DNA of 64,000 nucleotides from Haematobia irritans (lineage: Eukaryota; Arthropoda; Insecta; Diptera; Muscidae), in NCBI RefSeq assembly GCF_050003625.1, contig NC_134398.1:94263674-94327673 (forward strand), written 5' to 3'. Positions 54,881 to 64,000 of this stretch are shown piece after piece. The notes beneath the pieces were generated by a model. The model made no database searches. It worked only from the letters and a program-made list of their open reading frames with translations, and was not told the origin of the DNA. Position numbers and translations under genes: made by a program. Within the stretch, counting starts at the first letter, position 1. Each line of letters starts with the position of its first letter.

Positions 54881-56285
54881 CATTAGCGTAGCTAGACAAT
54901 TTTCCTAGGGGGGCTATAGCCCCCCTACCTAAAACTTTATAGACTGAACTTATAGGTTCAACTAATGTTTTATTTCATAAAATTGAATAAAAAAATAGAC
55001 ATCAAAATAACTCGACAATCAATTTATAATAAAGCAACTAAAAGTACCCTACGGGGAAATTGGTGCAAATTGCCACTGACGGACCTATCACAGAACTGGT
55101 ACCTGTGCTCCAGTTAGTTGCAATTTTCACATTTAGTGAAATAAAATTATCAGAATAACCTTTTGTTCGACGTATTTCAAAAGTTTTTTTTTCATTTCGG
55201 GTTCGATTAGGAGCCCAAATTGAAAGAGATTTCTAAGAGTTTGTCCGAGACTGGTTCCTGAGGACCTGTTTATGGGTTGCTCCTGCTAAATTGTCCCAGG
55301 ACGTGTCCTTTGGGATGAGTCCAAGACGCGTCCTAAAATGTAAGTTTACTCCGTCAATGACAAACCCATGTTAAAGTGGACGGTCCCTTCCATACGTTTT
55401 GATCAGAACTGGGACTGGTCCATACACACCAGGGACTAGTCCTGTACCCGTTCTTAGGTTATCCATTTCCCGTAGGGTAGTTCCACACTTTTCCCAGCAA
55501 AAAATTGGGAGTTGTTCTAAAGGCACAACTTTAAAAGCACTTCCAAAAATGTCTTCACAAAGAAGTTAACTATTTTAACTACACAGGAAGTTTTTTTACT
55601 TCATTTTTTATATTTTAATGCGTAATTTTTTGTTTTCTTTTTTCAAATTATCTAAATTTTGCCACAAAAATGCTAAATCCATTATAGAAAAATCGATAAT
55701 ATTTGAAAATATTCGACGGAAAACGTTGCAAACAATCGTTAGAATGCATTAAAAATCATAAAAAAGTATAAAAATTTTTTATTTGGGAAAATATCACAAA
55801 ATTTTTAATTCACATTCAAAACACTGAATTCGGATCTCACTTTAAGAAGTGATGCAAATTCATTGCAACGGTTGTTGAAACGGCGGACATTCGTTCATAT
55901 TACATTCATCGCTTCTCCGCCAATTTTGTACCACTTCCAGACCCAAAAAGGACATTTTCACTTCTTTTTTGGCGACGCTTTTTTGCAGCATTATTAAGAT
56001 ATTAATTTATGAAAGAATAGTTTTAATATCAATTACTATTTTTTATTCAACTAAATCATAAGTTCAACCACAGCTTTATTTCATAAATATCAGACTTCTA
56101 CCACAACCCAAGTAATTCGATTGTGCATGAAAGTCTTTAGTGCAACTTTGTGCGTTGTACGAGTATATACTTGTTTAATTTTTATAAAAATGTAAAATCG
56201 TAAATAGGTTTTCAAATTCTGGGGGAGCTAAAATTTTTCTGGGGGGAATCTAAGCCCACTCCCCAGAGGCCTTCCTACGCTTATG
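54881..56285. mobile_element. non-autonomous hAT-like element (1405 bp)
   Basis: The ends are CATTAGCGTAGCTAG and CCTACGCTTATG (TIR CATWAGCGTAG). They are flanked by TTACTAAC (54873-54880) and TTACTAGC (56286-56293), an 8-bp duplication with one mismatch. The related repeat at 44.92-45.18 kb lacks the insert, confirming the boundaries. It encloses a further dispersed repeat (55493-55975). No transposase. Confidence 0.8.
55493..55975 (+). repeat. dispersed repeat CCCAGCAAAAA..., copy 1
   Basis: CCCAGCAAAAAATTGGGAG, AAGGCACAACTTTAAAAGCA, ATTCATTGCAACGG and AAGGACATTTTCACTTC occur in the same order at 60487-61020. Confidence 0.75.
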
Positions 56286-56976
56286 TTACTAGCATTTCAA
56301 TTGGAAATCATCAAATCAAATACATGTATTGTGCCCGATTGAGACAACGCGTGAGCACACGAAGATCATTGGCATCATACAATCGCTTGACATTCCAATA
56401 TGATCCCATTGCGAACTGCAGTGATGATGAAAATTTAGATATTGGACCAATGACGACTATATGCGTTAAAGTTCAAAAGAGAAACGGCTGGGTTGTGCTG
56501 GGCAAGTGGAAAAGTCAAACTGGATCCATTACTTACACCACAACAGCCACTGAAATCATTGTTCGATGGAAGTGATCCCGATTCCTGCAATTTTCTTCAA
56601 AGCATCCTTGAATACAATAACTGCTTTCGCATGACTTCCTTTGGAGCTAATATCATTCGAGAAGGCGGCTTCATGTCGACTTGCAAGGAAAAAGATACAA
56701 CACACATAACCAATCATTCACACCAACACAATGAATTGCAACACATAACAACTACGTATACACCACTCGATCAGAAGTTACTCCGTATTTCTTCAATAAA
56801 TGATTGTTTGCAAATACAGAAACAAGGACAAATATATCATTTGCATGGTTCAATGGTGCCAACTTTAGAGAAACCGCATCAATTTCTGCAATTTATTTCA
56901 TTTCGTCGATGGTGGATCAGCTTCAGCGAAGAAGCAATATCATGCATCGTGTAAACGAGACACATCGTTTGTATAA

Positions 56977-57216
56977 TGCGCTTTACAGACTATCAGTTAT
57001 TCCGGACGACAGTGCTCGTGTCGAACATATCCCATATATTGTGCACATATAAGTTAAGTCCGAAGCATAATCGATACTGCTGCATGTTTATGGGATCGAT
57101 AACACATCTACCGATTATTTAGTCATCGCCGACAAGTCGTATCGATCCGACACACTGTAAGATTCTTTACAAACACCGACATTCCTTCCGGAATAACTGA
57201 TAGTCTGTAAAGCGCA
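56977..57216. mobile_element. TGCGC...GCGCA MITE, copy 2 (240 bp)
   Basis: TGCGCTTTACAGACTATCAG to CTGATAGTCTGTAAAGCGCA. TAA flanks it at 56974-56976 and 57217-57219, the right one shared with copy 3. Confidence 0.9.
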
Positions 57217-57219
57217 TAA

Positions 57220-57461
57220 TGCGCTTTACAGACTATCAGTTATTCCGGACAACAGTGCTCGTGTCGAACATATCCCATATATTGTGCACATTATCAGTTA
57301 AGTCCGAAGGCATAATCGATACTGCTGCATGTTTATGGGATCGATAACACATTTACCGATTATTTAGTGATCGCCGACAAGTCGTATCAATCCGACACAC
57401 TGTAAGATTCTTTACAAAAACCGACATTCCGTCCGGAATAACTGATAGTCTGTAAAGCGCA
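57220..57461. mobile_element. TGCGC...GCGCA MITE, copy 3 (242 bp)
   Basis: Same orientation as copy 2 and nearly identical to it. TAA flanks at 57217-57219 and 57462-57464. The Helitron frame closes when both copies and their extra TAA are removed. Confidence 0.9.
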
Positions 57462-58900
57462 TAATGCGTTACAATATCCAGTCATTTATTGGCAAGGGCA
57501 AGACGGATACGACATCATGTTGAAGATTGTCGATTCAATTACAGGTACACACTATTTATTGCTATTATTTGTTTCTAAGCACAATGAATTACTATGCGTA
57601 TCGTATACATGAGGAGAATGTCATTCTTAAGTGCGGTCGCCTATTCCAGCTATTCGCTGTCCATATGTATGTCAAAGTCGAGACCGAACGTTTAGGGTTC
57701 ATCCGATTCAATCAGGCAAAGCTACGATCTAAGGACTATATTCACTTGCGTGATGCTATTCATTCAGATGGTGATGTTCAGAATAATGGACGTCTGACGA
57801 TTCTCCCATCATCTTATACCGGAAGCCCACGTCACATGCACGAATACGCTCAAGACGCTGTGACGTACGTGCGAAATTATGGAACTCCGGATTTATTTAT
57901 TACGTTCACATGCAATCCGAAGTGGACGGAAATAGAACGTGAGTTGGAACCGGGCCAAAAACCGCAAGATCGCCAGAGTATTTCAGCAAAAACTCAAGGT
58001 TATGATGCATGTTACTACGTATCGAGTTTTTGGTGCCACACGTTGTTATATCTACTCGGTGGAATGGCAGATGCGTGGACTACCACATGCTCATATACTA
58101 ATTTGGTTGCTGAACAAATTACATTCAAAGGAAGTGGATGACATCATATCCGCTGTAATTTCTGTTCCACTCACTGATCCCCACCTACACGACATTGTGA
58201 CAACACAGATGGTGCATGGACCATGCGGTGCATTAAATCCATTATCGCCTTGCTTGGCTGAAGGAAAGTGCACAAAACGATATCCGCGACCGTTAGTTGC
58301 AAACAGTCACAGTTTATCGTCGGCATTCAAAAGAAGATAATGGTCGAACTATCAAAGTTAAAGTCAAAAATCAAGATCGGAAATGAATTTATTGTACCAT
58401 ATTGCCCGCTTCTAACACGAATTTTCGAAACATTCATGATAGAAGCGCGGCTTTGCAACGGAACTCGACTTTCGTAAAAAGACTTATACCGAATTCGATT
58501 GAGGCAACCATTATTAACGGAAAGTACGTAGGTGAAAATGTATGTATTCCTCGAATGCCAATGATTCCGACTGATCTTCCGTTTGACTACAAAAGATTGC
58601 AATTTCCAATTCGCCTTTCTTTCGCAATCACCATTAACAAGTCGTGAGGCCAATCGCTTAGTGTTTGCGGGATAAATTTCGAAAATCATTGTTTTTCACA
58701 TGGTCAGTTATACGTTGCGTGTTCAAGACTTGGGAAACCTCCGCTTTGTTTGTGTTAACGACAGACCAAAAAAACAAAAAATGTGGTTTACCAAAGAATG
58801 AAACGAATGAATTGCAGACACGTATAACACTTCGATTCAGTAATGACTTTGGATTCACTCTCATTTTGACAAGTTCAACTAAATAACACTATATTTTTGT

Positions 58901-59240
58901 AATCGAAATAAATTCATTACTGCTGTGAAATGAAATAAAATTTTTCTTTTTCAAATATAAAATAAAATTAAAAATTTGTCTTCATCTTTTAATCACCAAA
59001 CGAAATGTTACATGAGACGAAGCTAGCAAAACGGCGAACGGAGTAATAGTATATTATTTGATATTTTTGTATCTTTCGAGATCTTTGAACCGCATAGGAT
59101 AGCTGCCCATAATAAAAGCTCATAATTTGTATATAAAAAGATATCAATTATATTATTTAATAATACAAAAAGTATATGCATTACATGCACTCCAATTTGA
59201 TATAAATTGAATTGCATAAAAGCCAAAGAGGTATTGGACG
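58901..59240. other. non-coding stretch
   Basis: AT-rich, possibly the Helitron 3' end. I could not identify the CTRR terminus. Confidence 0.4.
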
Positions 59241-59289
59241 AAACAACACGGAGGGACAAGAAGTCAAAACCCCGTAGAGTTAAAAGGGA

Positions 59290-60323
59290 GTTCCCCAGGG
59301 CGGGGTGATATCTCCGGCACTGTTTAACTTCTACCTGTCCTCGATTCCACCCCCTCCTGACGGCGTCGAGATTGTGTCTTATGCGGACGATTGCGCAATC
59401 ATGGCATCCGGGCCCATTATTGATGACTTTTGCGATCGATTGAATGTCTACCTCGCTGATCTTACCAGTTATTTCACTGAAAGAAATTTGAGGATATCTC
59501 CCACCAAATCCTCAGCCACACTATCCACTACATGGACGGCGGAAGTACGCAGGCAGTTGTCGATGGCGAAATAATTGCGACAAGAAATTACCCCAAGATT
59601 CTCGGGGTCACATTCGACAGCCTTTTTAAGTCATCCGCCAATGCCACTGCAATTTGTGATAATAGAAATAAGGTCCTCAAGCCGCTTGCCAGCAGCACTT
59701 GGGGTGCGGACAAAGAAACCTTGTTAACTACATATAACGCAATTGGCCGGTCAGTGGTAAACTATGCAGCGCCAGTGTGGACACCTCAAACGAGCAATAC
59801 GCAGTGGAATAACATGCAGACCTGTCAGAACGCTGCCCTTAGAACCGCAACAGGATGTCTCCGCAGCACACCCCTGGATCACCTTTATGCGGAGACCAAG
59901 ATCATCCCAGTGCGTCGACACAACTACATGTTGTCTAAGCAGTACCTCTTGAGTTGCCATCGAAGTTGTCATCCGAATCACTATCTTGTGGATAGACAAC
60001 CTCCACCCAGGAATGTAAGGGTTGATCTTCACCTTCTAGAGCCCGAAATCCAGCGTTACAAAAGAGAGCCTCTAGATAATGCAGCATACCAGACGGGTCT
60101 GAACAGGATTCATGAGGATACTGTAGCTGAAGCGGTGAGAAGCTACAAGGTTAATCCTGTTCTCGGAGTCCGACCGCCGCCCATAGCACCGGAGGATAGA
60201 GGACTCCCACGGCAGACAAGGGTAGTTTTGGCCCAACTATGTTATCTCAAGTGTCAAATTGGATCTATCTGGCTCTCTATTACTTTTTGGAGGAAACGAA
60301 CGACTCCTAGTAGAAGTTTGTGA
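59290..60323 (+). pseudogene. 5'-truncated LINE reverse transcriptase
   Basis: It starts inside the RT at GVPQGGVISPALFNFYLSSI and has YADD at 59390-59401 (IVSYADDCAIM). After a frameshift around 59530-59570 it continues with the thumb and C-terminal region (YPKILGVTFDSLFKSSANAT, SVVNYAAPVWTPQTSNTQW, LRTATGCLRSTPLDHLYAE, EDRGLPRQTRVVLAQL). It ends before the cysteine-rich tail expected of its relatives. The RT motifs differ from both other LINEs in the window (I/Jockey-type; tentative). It is inactive because everything upstream is gone. Confidence 0.85.
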
Positions 60324-60366
60324 TAATTATCAAAAATGATCGGGAACTCGAAAGGCGCTCATATTA

Positions 60367-60414
60367 GTTGTGTTCCTTTACTTGTAAAAGTAGTAGCAGG
60401 TAAAGAAACACAAC
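60367..60414. repeat. short hairpin
   Basis: GTTGTGTTCCTTTAC and GTAAAGAAACACAAC pair across about 17 bases, with one mismatch. Confidence 0.7.
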
Positions 60415-60486
60415 TGTTTTAGTTTGACATTGTTCTGAGCTATAGTTTTATTGTTGTTATTTTTTAGCTACTGAGACTTATCTTGT

Positions 60487-61020
60487 ACCATCCCAGTAAA
60501 ATTGGAAGTTCTTCCAAAGGCACAACTTTAAAAGCAGTTCCAAAATATGTACTCCCAAAGATGTTCTTTATTTTAACCACACAGGAAGTTCTTTTAATAC
60601 AATTTTTTTATTACTCGCTGTTTTCTATTTTTTGTGTGTAATTTTAACTTTTTTTGTTTCAAAAAGGTTAAAAAGAGAGTAAGAATTAATAAAATGGTAC
60701 AAATTACCATTGCGAATTTTTCCAAATATTTTGAGTTAAATGTTTTACGCAAGCGTTAGAATACATTAAAAATCATAAGGGAACTATAAAAACTATTTAT
60801 TTCGAAAAATATGACAAAATTTTTAAATCCAATTAAGTGTTTTGGATCGAATCGGATCACACCTTAAGAACTGATGAAAATTCATTGCAACGGCTGTTGA
60901 AATGGTGAACATCCGTCCTATGACAAGCCCATTTTAAATTCATTGCTTCTGCGCAAATTTTGCACTACTTCCGGTTCAAAAAAGAACATTTTCACTAATT
61001 TTCTGGCGACTCATTTTTTG
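60487..61020 (+). repeat. dispersed repeat CCCAGTAAAAT..., copy 2
   Basis: Collinear with 55493-55975: AAGGCACAACTTTAAAAGCA, CACACAGGAAGTTCTTTTA, ATTCATTGCAACGG and ACATTTTCACTAATTTTCTG. Confidence 0.75.
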
Positions 61021-62059
61021 TTGGAATGGGAATATAGTGATATTGTAAACAATCATAACTCAACAAACTGGGACCTTCTTCTCTGAAATTTTGCCGAGTA
61101 TTTCTGTAATGATTTCACACGTATGTTTACTTACCATTGAGTTCAACATAAAATCGTTCCTTGTGGTAACGTAATACATAGAGTGATCAAAACGGTCGAC
61201 CGGTTTTTCGTTTTGCACCGATTGTCGGGTTTGTATAAAATCCCATTTTCGGTGGACCGGTAGAACCGGTGTTTTTAATATTTAAAAAACCGGTTATCGG
61301 TTATTTATTTTCAATGTAAACTTAAACAAGAAAACTTCCCGAAAGTATTTCCTGCAAACTTCCAACTCTTTTCTGAATACATCCAACATAGTATTCGCCC
61401 AAGCTGTCAAATAAAATATGTTGGTTTTCTAAAGAAGTCTCAGAGATAATTTAATGAAATATAAGCAATTCGTTCAATTAGGAACGTATATTTTGTCAAC
61501 AAAATCTATGGTATTACTTACGTTATTATTATTCGACTTAATTTGGTGTATTTTTCTGGAGAAAATGAACTCTACTTGTTAATATTTTGAAAAACAACAA
61601 AATGATTCTTCGAAAGCCATTTTAGTTTTCGAGGCTCTTCAACATCATGTTTAATATAACATTAAAGAAATATTTACAAAGCACAAATGAGACCAAAAAC
61701 TAAAAAATCCAACATTTAATATTTATCCACGGTATTGTTACAGCAATTACAGCCAAGGAATATAATTTAACATTAAAATATTTTTCTTTCAGTTTTATCA
61801 AATTAAGCCTTTTTGCTACATAGTACCGGCCTTTAAGGCACAGACGCATTTCTTTTAATTTTTCCCATCATGAATAAACATAATATTGTACAAACCATGC
61901 AATGATAGGCACCAAACTTTTAAGAAACAAAGCTAATATATTTGAATTTAAAACAAGCCTGTTTATTTTAATGTACACAATTTGTAGATATTACTTTCAT
62001 ATTTAGATTTGTCAGTTTAACAAAAGTAAATACAGATCTAGAAACTGTACAGAACTTGT
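61021..62059. other. non-coding stretch downstream of me31B
   Basis: At 61185-61310, CGGTCGACCGGTTTTTCG and AACCGGTTATCGGTT form a short palindromic cluster resembling one end of a transposon; no partner end found. The rest shows nothing I can name. Confidence 0.45.
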
Positions 62060-62065
62060 TTTATT
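62060..62065 (-). terminator. candidate poly(A) signal of me31B
   Basis: AATAAA on the minus strand, about 100 bp after the me31B stop codon. Plausible by position only. Confidence 0.45.
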
Positions 62066-62165
62066 AAAAAAATATAATAAGGGGAATCTTACAAAAATGA
62101 AAATCCAAAAATTCAATTATATTTCTTTTTAGAATTTTTATATAACTTCTTTTCAGAATAGCATA

Positions 62166-63237
62166 TTATTTGCTAACATTTCCTTCTTCAATACAGGAAT
62201 TGTTTAAATCATTGTTACTAGTTTCTCCGGAACTTAGAGCAACGTTAGCGACATACAAAGCAGGATCAATCACTTTAGGAATTGGTTTAATTTCAGTTCC
62301 AAGCTCTTTTTCAATTCGGTGTAGATCAAACCTATCTTCGTAAGTTATTAAGTTAATAGCAATACCTGTAAAATAAAATTAAATTAAATTAAACTCTTGT
62401 GCTAATTAGTATCAGGCCTGTTTTCTTTTAGTTAAGATGATCAAATGGTATGAATAAATACATGCTAGATTTGAACTGGATAGGACTCCAATTATAGAAT
62501 GCCTGATTAACCCATACTAATGTTGTATCTAGAACTAAAAGCAAACAAGCATATACTATTCATATGACATGCTTAATGAAGTTACAGACCTAAGTGTCCA
62601 AATCGCCCAGATCGACCGATTCTATGTAAATATGTTTCCGCCATTCTTGGAAAATCGAAGTTTATAACAACGTTGACGGCTTGGACATCTATACCACGCG
62701 TAAACAAATCAGAACATACAAGATTGCGGCATAAACCCTGTCTAAAATCGTGAAATACACGATTTCTATGGGCTTGTGCCATTTTCGCGTGAATGTAATA
62801 ACAGCAATATCCAAGTTCTGTGATTTTCTTTGCCAAAAGTTCTACGCGCTGTGTCGAATTACAAAATATAATGGATTGGTTTATTTGAAGTTTGGAGAAC
62901 AATGTATTCAGACAATGCACTTTTTGGCGTTCTTGGACGAATGCGTAATATTGTGTAACACCTTTCAATGTTAATTCTTCCATCAAATTAATTTCATAAG
63001 GCTCCCGCAAATGTTTTTCCATGAAATTTTTAACAGTTAACGGAAATGTGGCCGAAAACAGTAGAATTTGGGGATCTTTGGGTAATTTTAAAATAACATG
63101 ATCCAGCATGCCTTGAAAGTCAAGCGATAACAATTTATCAGCTTCATCCAAAACCAAAATTTTACAATGTGACATATCAGCGACTCTCTTATCCATTAAA
63201 TCTAGAATTCGTCCAGGGGTTGCAATTATAAGTTGAA
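62166..63237 (-). CDS. me31B: DDX6-family DEAD-box RNA helicase Me31B, 3' exons (partial)
   Basis: Two coding exons are in the window: 63237-62590 and 62365-62166, with a 224-bp intron and GT..AG borders (phase 1). The sequence contains [15 protein letters not shown] (motif Ib), [11 protein letters not shown] (DEAD box), LLFSATFP (motif III), [17 protein letters not shown] (IV), [19 protein letters not shown] (V) and [10 protein letters not shown] (VI). It ends [31 protein letters not shown] and a short acidic/serine tail, stop TAA at 62166-62168. The Q motif, Walker motif I and motif Ia must lie in exons beyond 64000. In Drosophila, Me31B represses translation and promotes decapping in P-bodies and germ granules. 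This is the only convincing host gene here. Confidence 0.96.
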
Positions 63238-63539
63238 CTGAAAGAAAAATAAATTTTAAACAATATGTAAGAATATGTGGTACACAAAACAGAAACATAA
63301 TAAATGGTATTTTTGAAATAACACTAGGTTCATTTTATCTAATTAGTACTGGATAAACAAGGATAGTATATGTTATATTGCTAACTTATGACATAATATA
63401 TTTAACTGGTGATTGCGAACGCAGGAGCCGTTACTGCCAATTTATCAAAAATCTGTTGAACTATTTTGAATAGCAGTGGACAAATGTATTGCATAGGTCA
63501 TACATTCTTTGCAGTTCTAAAAGTAGTAACCCAACAAAA
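63238..63539 (-). other. me31B intron, left part
   Basis: The acceptor TTTCTTTCAG directly precedes the exon at 63237. AT-rich, no other feature. Confidence 0.7.
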
Positions 63540-64000
63540 ACGGTAACTGAATGCTATATATAATTATCGACTGGATCGGATGAAATTTGCTCCTCCCAGA
63601 GACAAGCCAAATCTAGGGGATCGGTTTATGGTATATGGGGATTATGTATAATTATGGACCAAATTTCAAACGGATCTGATAAAATTTGCTCCTCCTAGGG
63701 TCTCTACAAGCCAAATATGGGGATCGATTTATATGGGGGCTATGAGAAAACGTGGTCCAATATGGCCCATTTGCAATACCATCCGACCTACATCAATAAC
63801 AACTGCTTGTGTCAAGTTTCAGGTCTATAGCTTGTTTCGTTCGGAAGTTAGCGTGATTTCAACATACGGACATCGCTAGATCGACTCAAAATTTCATAAC
63901 GACCCAGAATATATTATATATACTTTACGGAGGCTGAGACCAATATTTCGATGTGTTACAAAGGGAATGACAAAGTTGATGTACCCCCCACCTCCTCCCC
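63540..64000 (+). repeat. abundant dispersed fly repeat inside the me31B intron
   Basis: CGGATGAAATTTGCTCCTCC, GGGGATCGGTTTATGG, ATGGGGGCTATGAGAAAACG, ACCATCCGACCTACATCAAT and GACATCGCTAGATCGACTCA end with GTGTTACAAAGGGAATGACA. It is the same family as 43.8-44.2 kb, with the 3' end better preserved here, and is cut by the window edge. Confidence 0.85.

Larger units (their letters stand above)
56320..58880 (+). pseudogene. Helitron Rep-helicase, heavily broken
   Basis: The upstream part (56490-56960, frames shifting) has LCCASGKVKLDPLLTPQQPL-like and GQIYHLHGSMVPTLEKPHQF. After the MITE pair comes VIYWQGQDGYDIMLKIVDSI (57480). LFAVHMYVKVETERLGFIRF, YIHLRDAIHSDG, LPSSYTGSPRHMHEYAQDAV and YGTPDLFITFTCNPKW form the Helitron N-terminal domain. 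The HUH nuclease motif GLPHAHILIW is at 58077-58106 (His codons at 58086 and 58092). HGPCGALNPLSPCLAEGKC follows. A large deletion then leads to the helicase C-terminus (PNSIEATIINGKYVGENV, AITINKS, HGQLYVACSRLGKPP). It would nick and replicate a single DNA strand. Confidence 0.9.
54780..58900 (+). mobile_element. Helitron remnant, interrupted by two insertions
   Basis: Upstream sequence (54780-54880, resuming 56286) is followed by the Rep/helicase coding region (56320-58880). It is split by a 1405-bp hAT-like element (54881-56285) and a tandem MITE pair (56977-57461). I did not identify the terminal TC or the CTRR hairpin. Confidence 0.8.

Noticed and set aside
61185..61310. CGGTCGACCGG / AACCGGTT cluster as a complete transposon
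   Set aside because: Only one end-like sequence is visible; no matching terminus or target duplication was found.

Overview
This is eukaryotic nuclear DNA, AT-rich and almost entirely made of transposable elements, with one recognisable host gene entering at the right edge. Two dispersed repeats suggest a calyptrate (house-fly or blow-fly type) dipteran: the AT-rich tandem repeat with core ATAGAAATAAAATTTTG at 42.15-42.86 kb, and the 'ggatcggtttatatgg / ccaaatttcaaccgga' repeat at 43.8-44.2 and 63.5-64.0 kb. I recall both as abundant in muscid and calliphorid genomes. The species cannot be fixed by reading alone. No bacterial-type operon, CRISPR array or intact rRNA/tRNA gene was seen.

Layout. 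0-4.6 kb: decayed Bel/Pao LTR retrotransposon on the minus strand. 4.98-7.31 kb: non-autonomous hAT-like element with a perfect 8-bp target duplication. 7.38-8.07 kb: two tandem terminal-inverted-repeat elements sharing one 10-bp direct repeat. 8.4-11.6 kb: AT-rich MITE-like repeats. 12.0-15.4 kb: decayed minus-strand LINE (LOA-like). 15.5-17.0 kb: MITE. 17.7-19.1 kb: broken P-element-like (THAP) transposase. 19.21-24.44 kb: complete but dead Ty3/gypsy element with both LTRs. 25-26.9 kb: three MITE-type elements. 27.0-29.2 kb: gag-protease remnant and LTR of a second Bel/Pao element. 29.2-33.0 kb: plus-strand LOA-like LINE with RNase H, cut by a minus-strand CR1-like LINE (33.0-35.3 kb). 35.3-39.85 kb: PIF/Harbinger transposon with a Myb/SANT-like gene facing a spliced DDE transposase gene, each interrupted by its own copy of one 976-bp MITE. 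40.07-40.95 kb: long hairpin repeat. 41.4-45.2 kb: tandem and dispersed repeats. 45.2-46.9 kb: satellite-like array with a mariner inside it. 47.44-54.53 kb: young Ty3/gypsy element (LTRs differ at 3 of 218 positions) carrying a MITE in pol. 54.8-58.9 kb: decayed Helitron broken by a hAT-like element and a tandem MITE pair. 59.3-60.3 kb: 5'-truncated LINE. 62.17-63.24 kb: the last two coding exons of a DDX6/me31B RNA helicase on the minus strand. Its upstream exons lie beyond the window, so 63.24-64.0 kb is intron.

The elements do not form a pathway; they form a record of nested insertion. Several events can be dated relative to each other because host open reading frames close up exactly when the insert and one target duplication are removed: MITEs into both Harbinger genes, a MITE into gypsy pol, a MITE pair into the Helitron, and mariner into the satellite. 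I found no convincing new host system. The most unusual structures are the hairpin with two 242-bp arms at 40.2-40.8 kb, the CAC...GTG element family with 2-bp target duplications and an internal tRNA-like segment, and the tandem MITE pairs.
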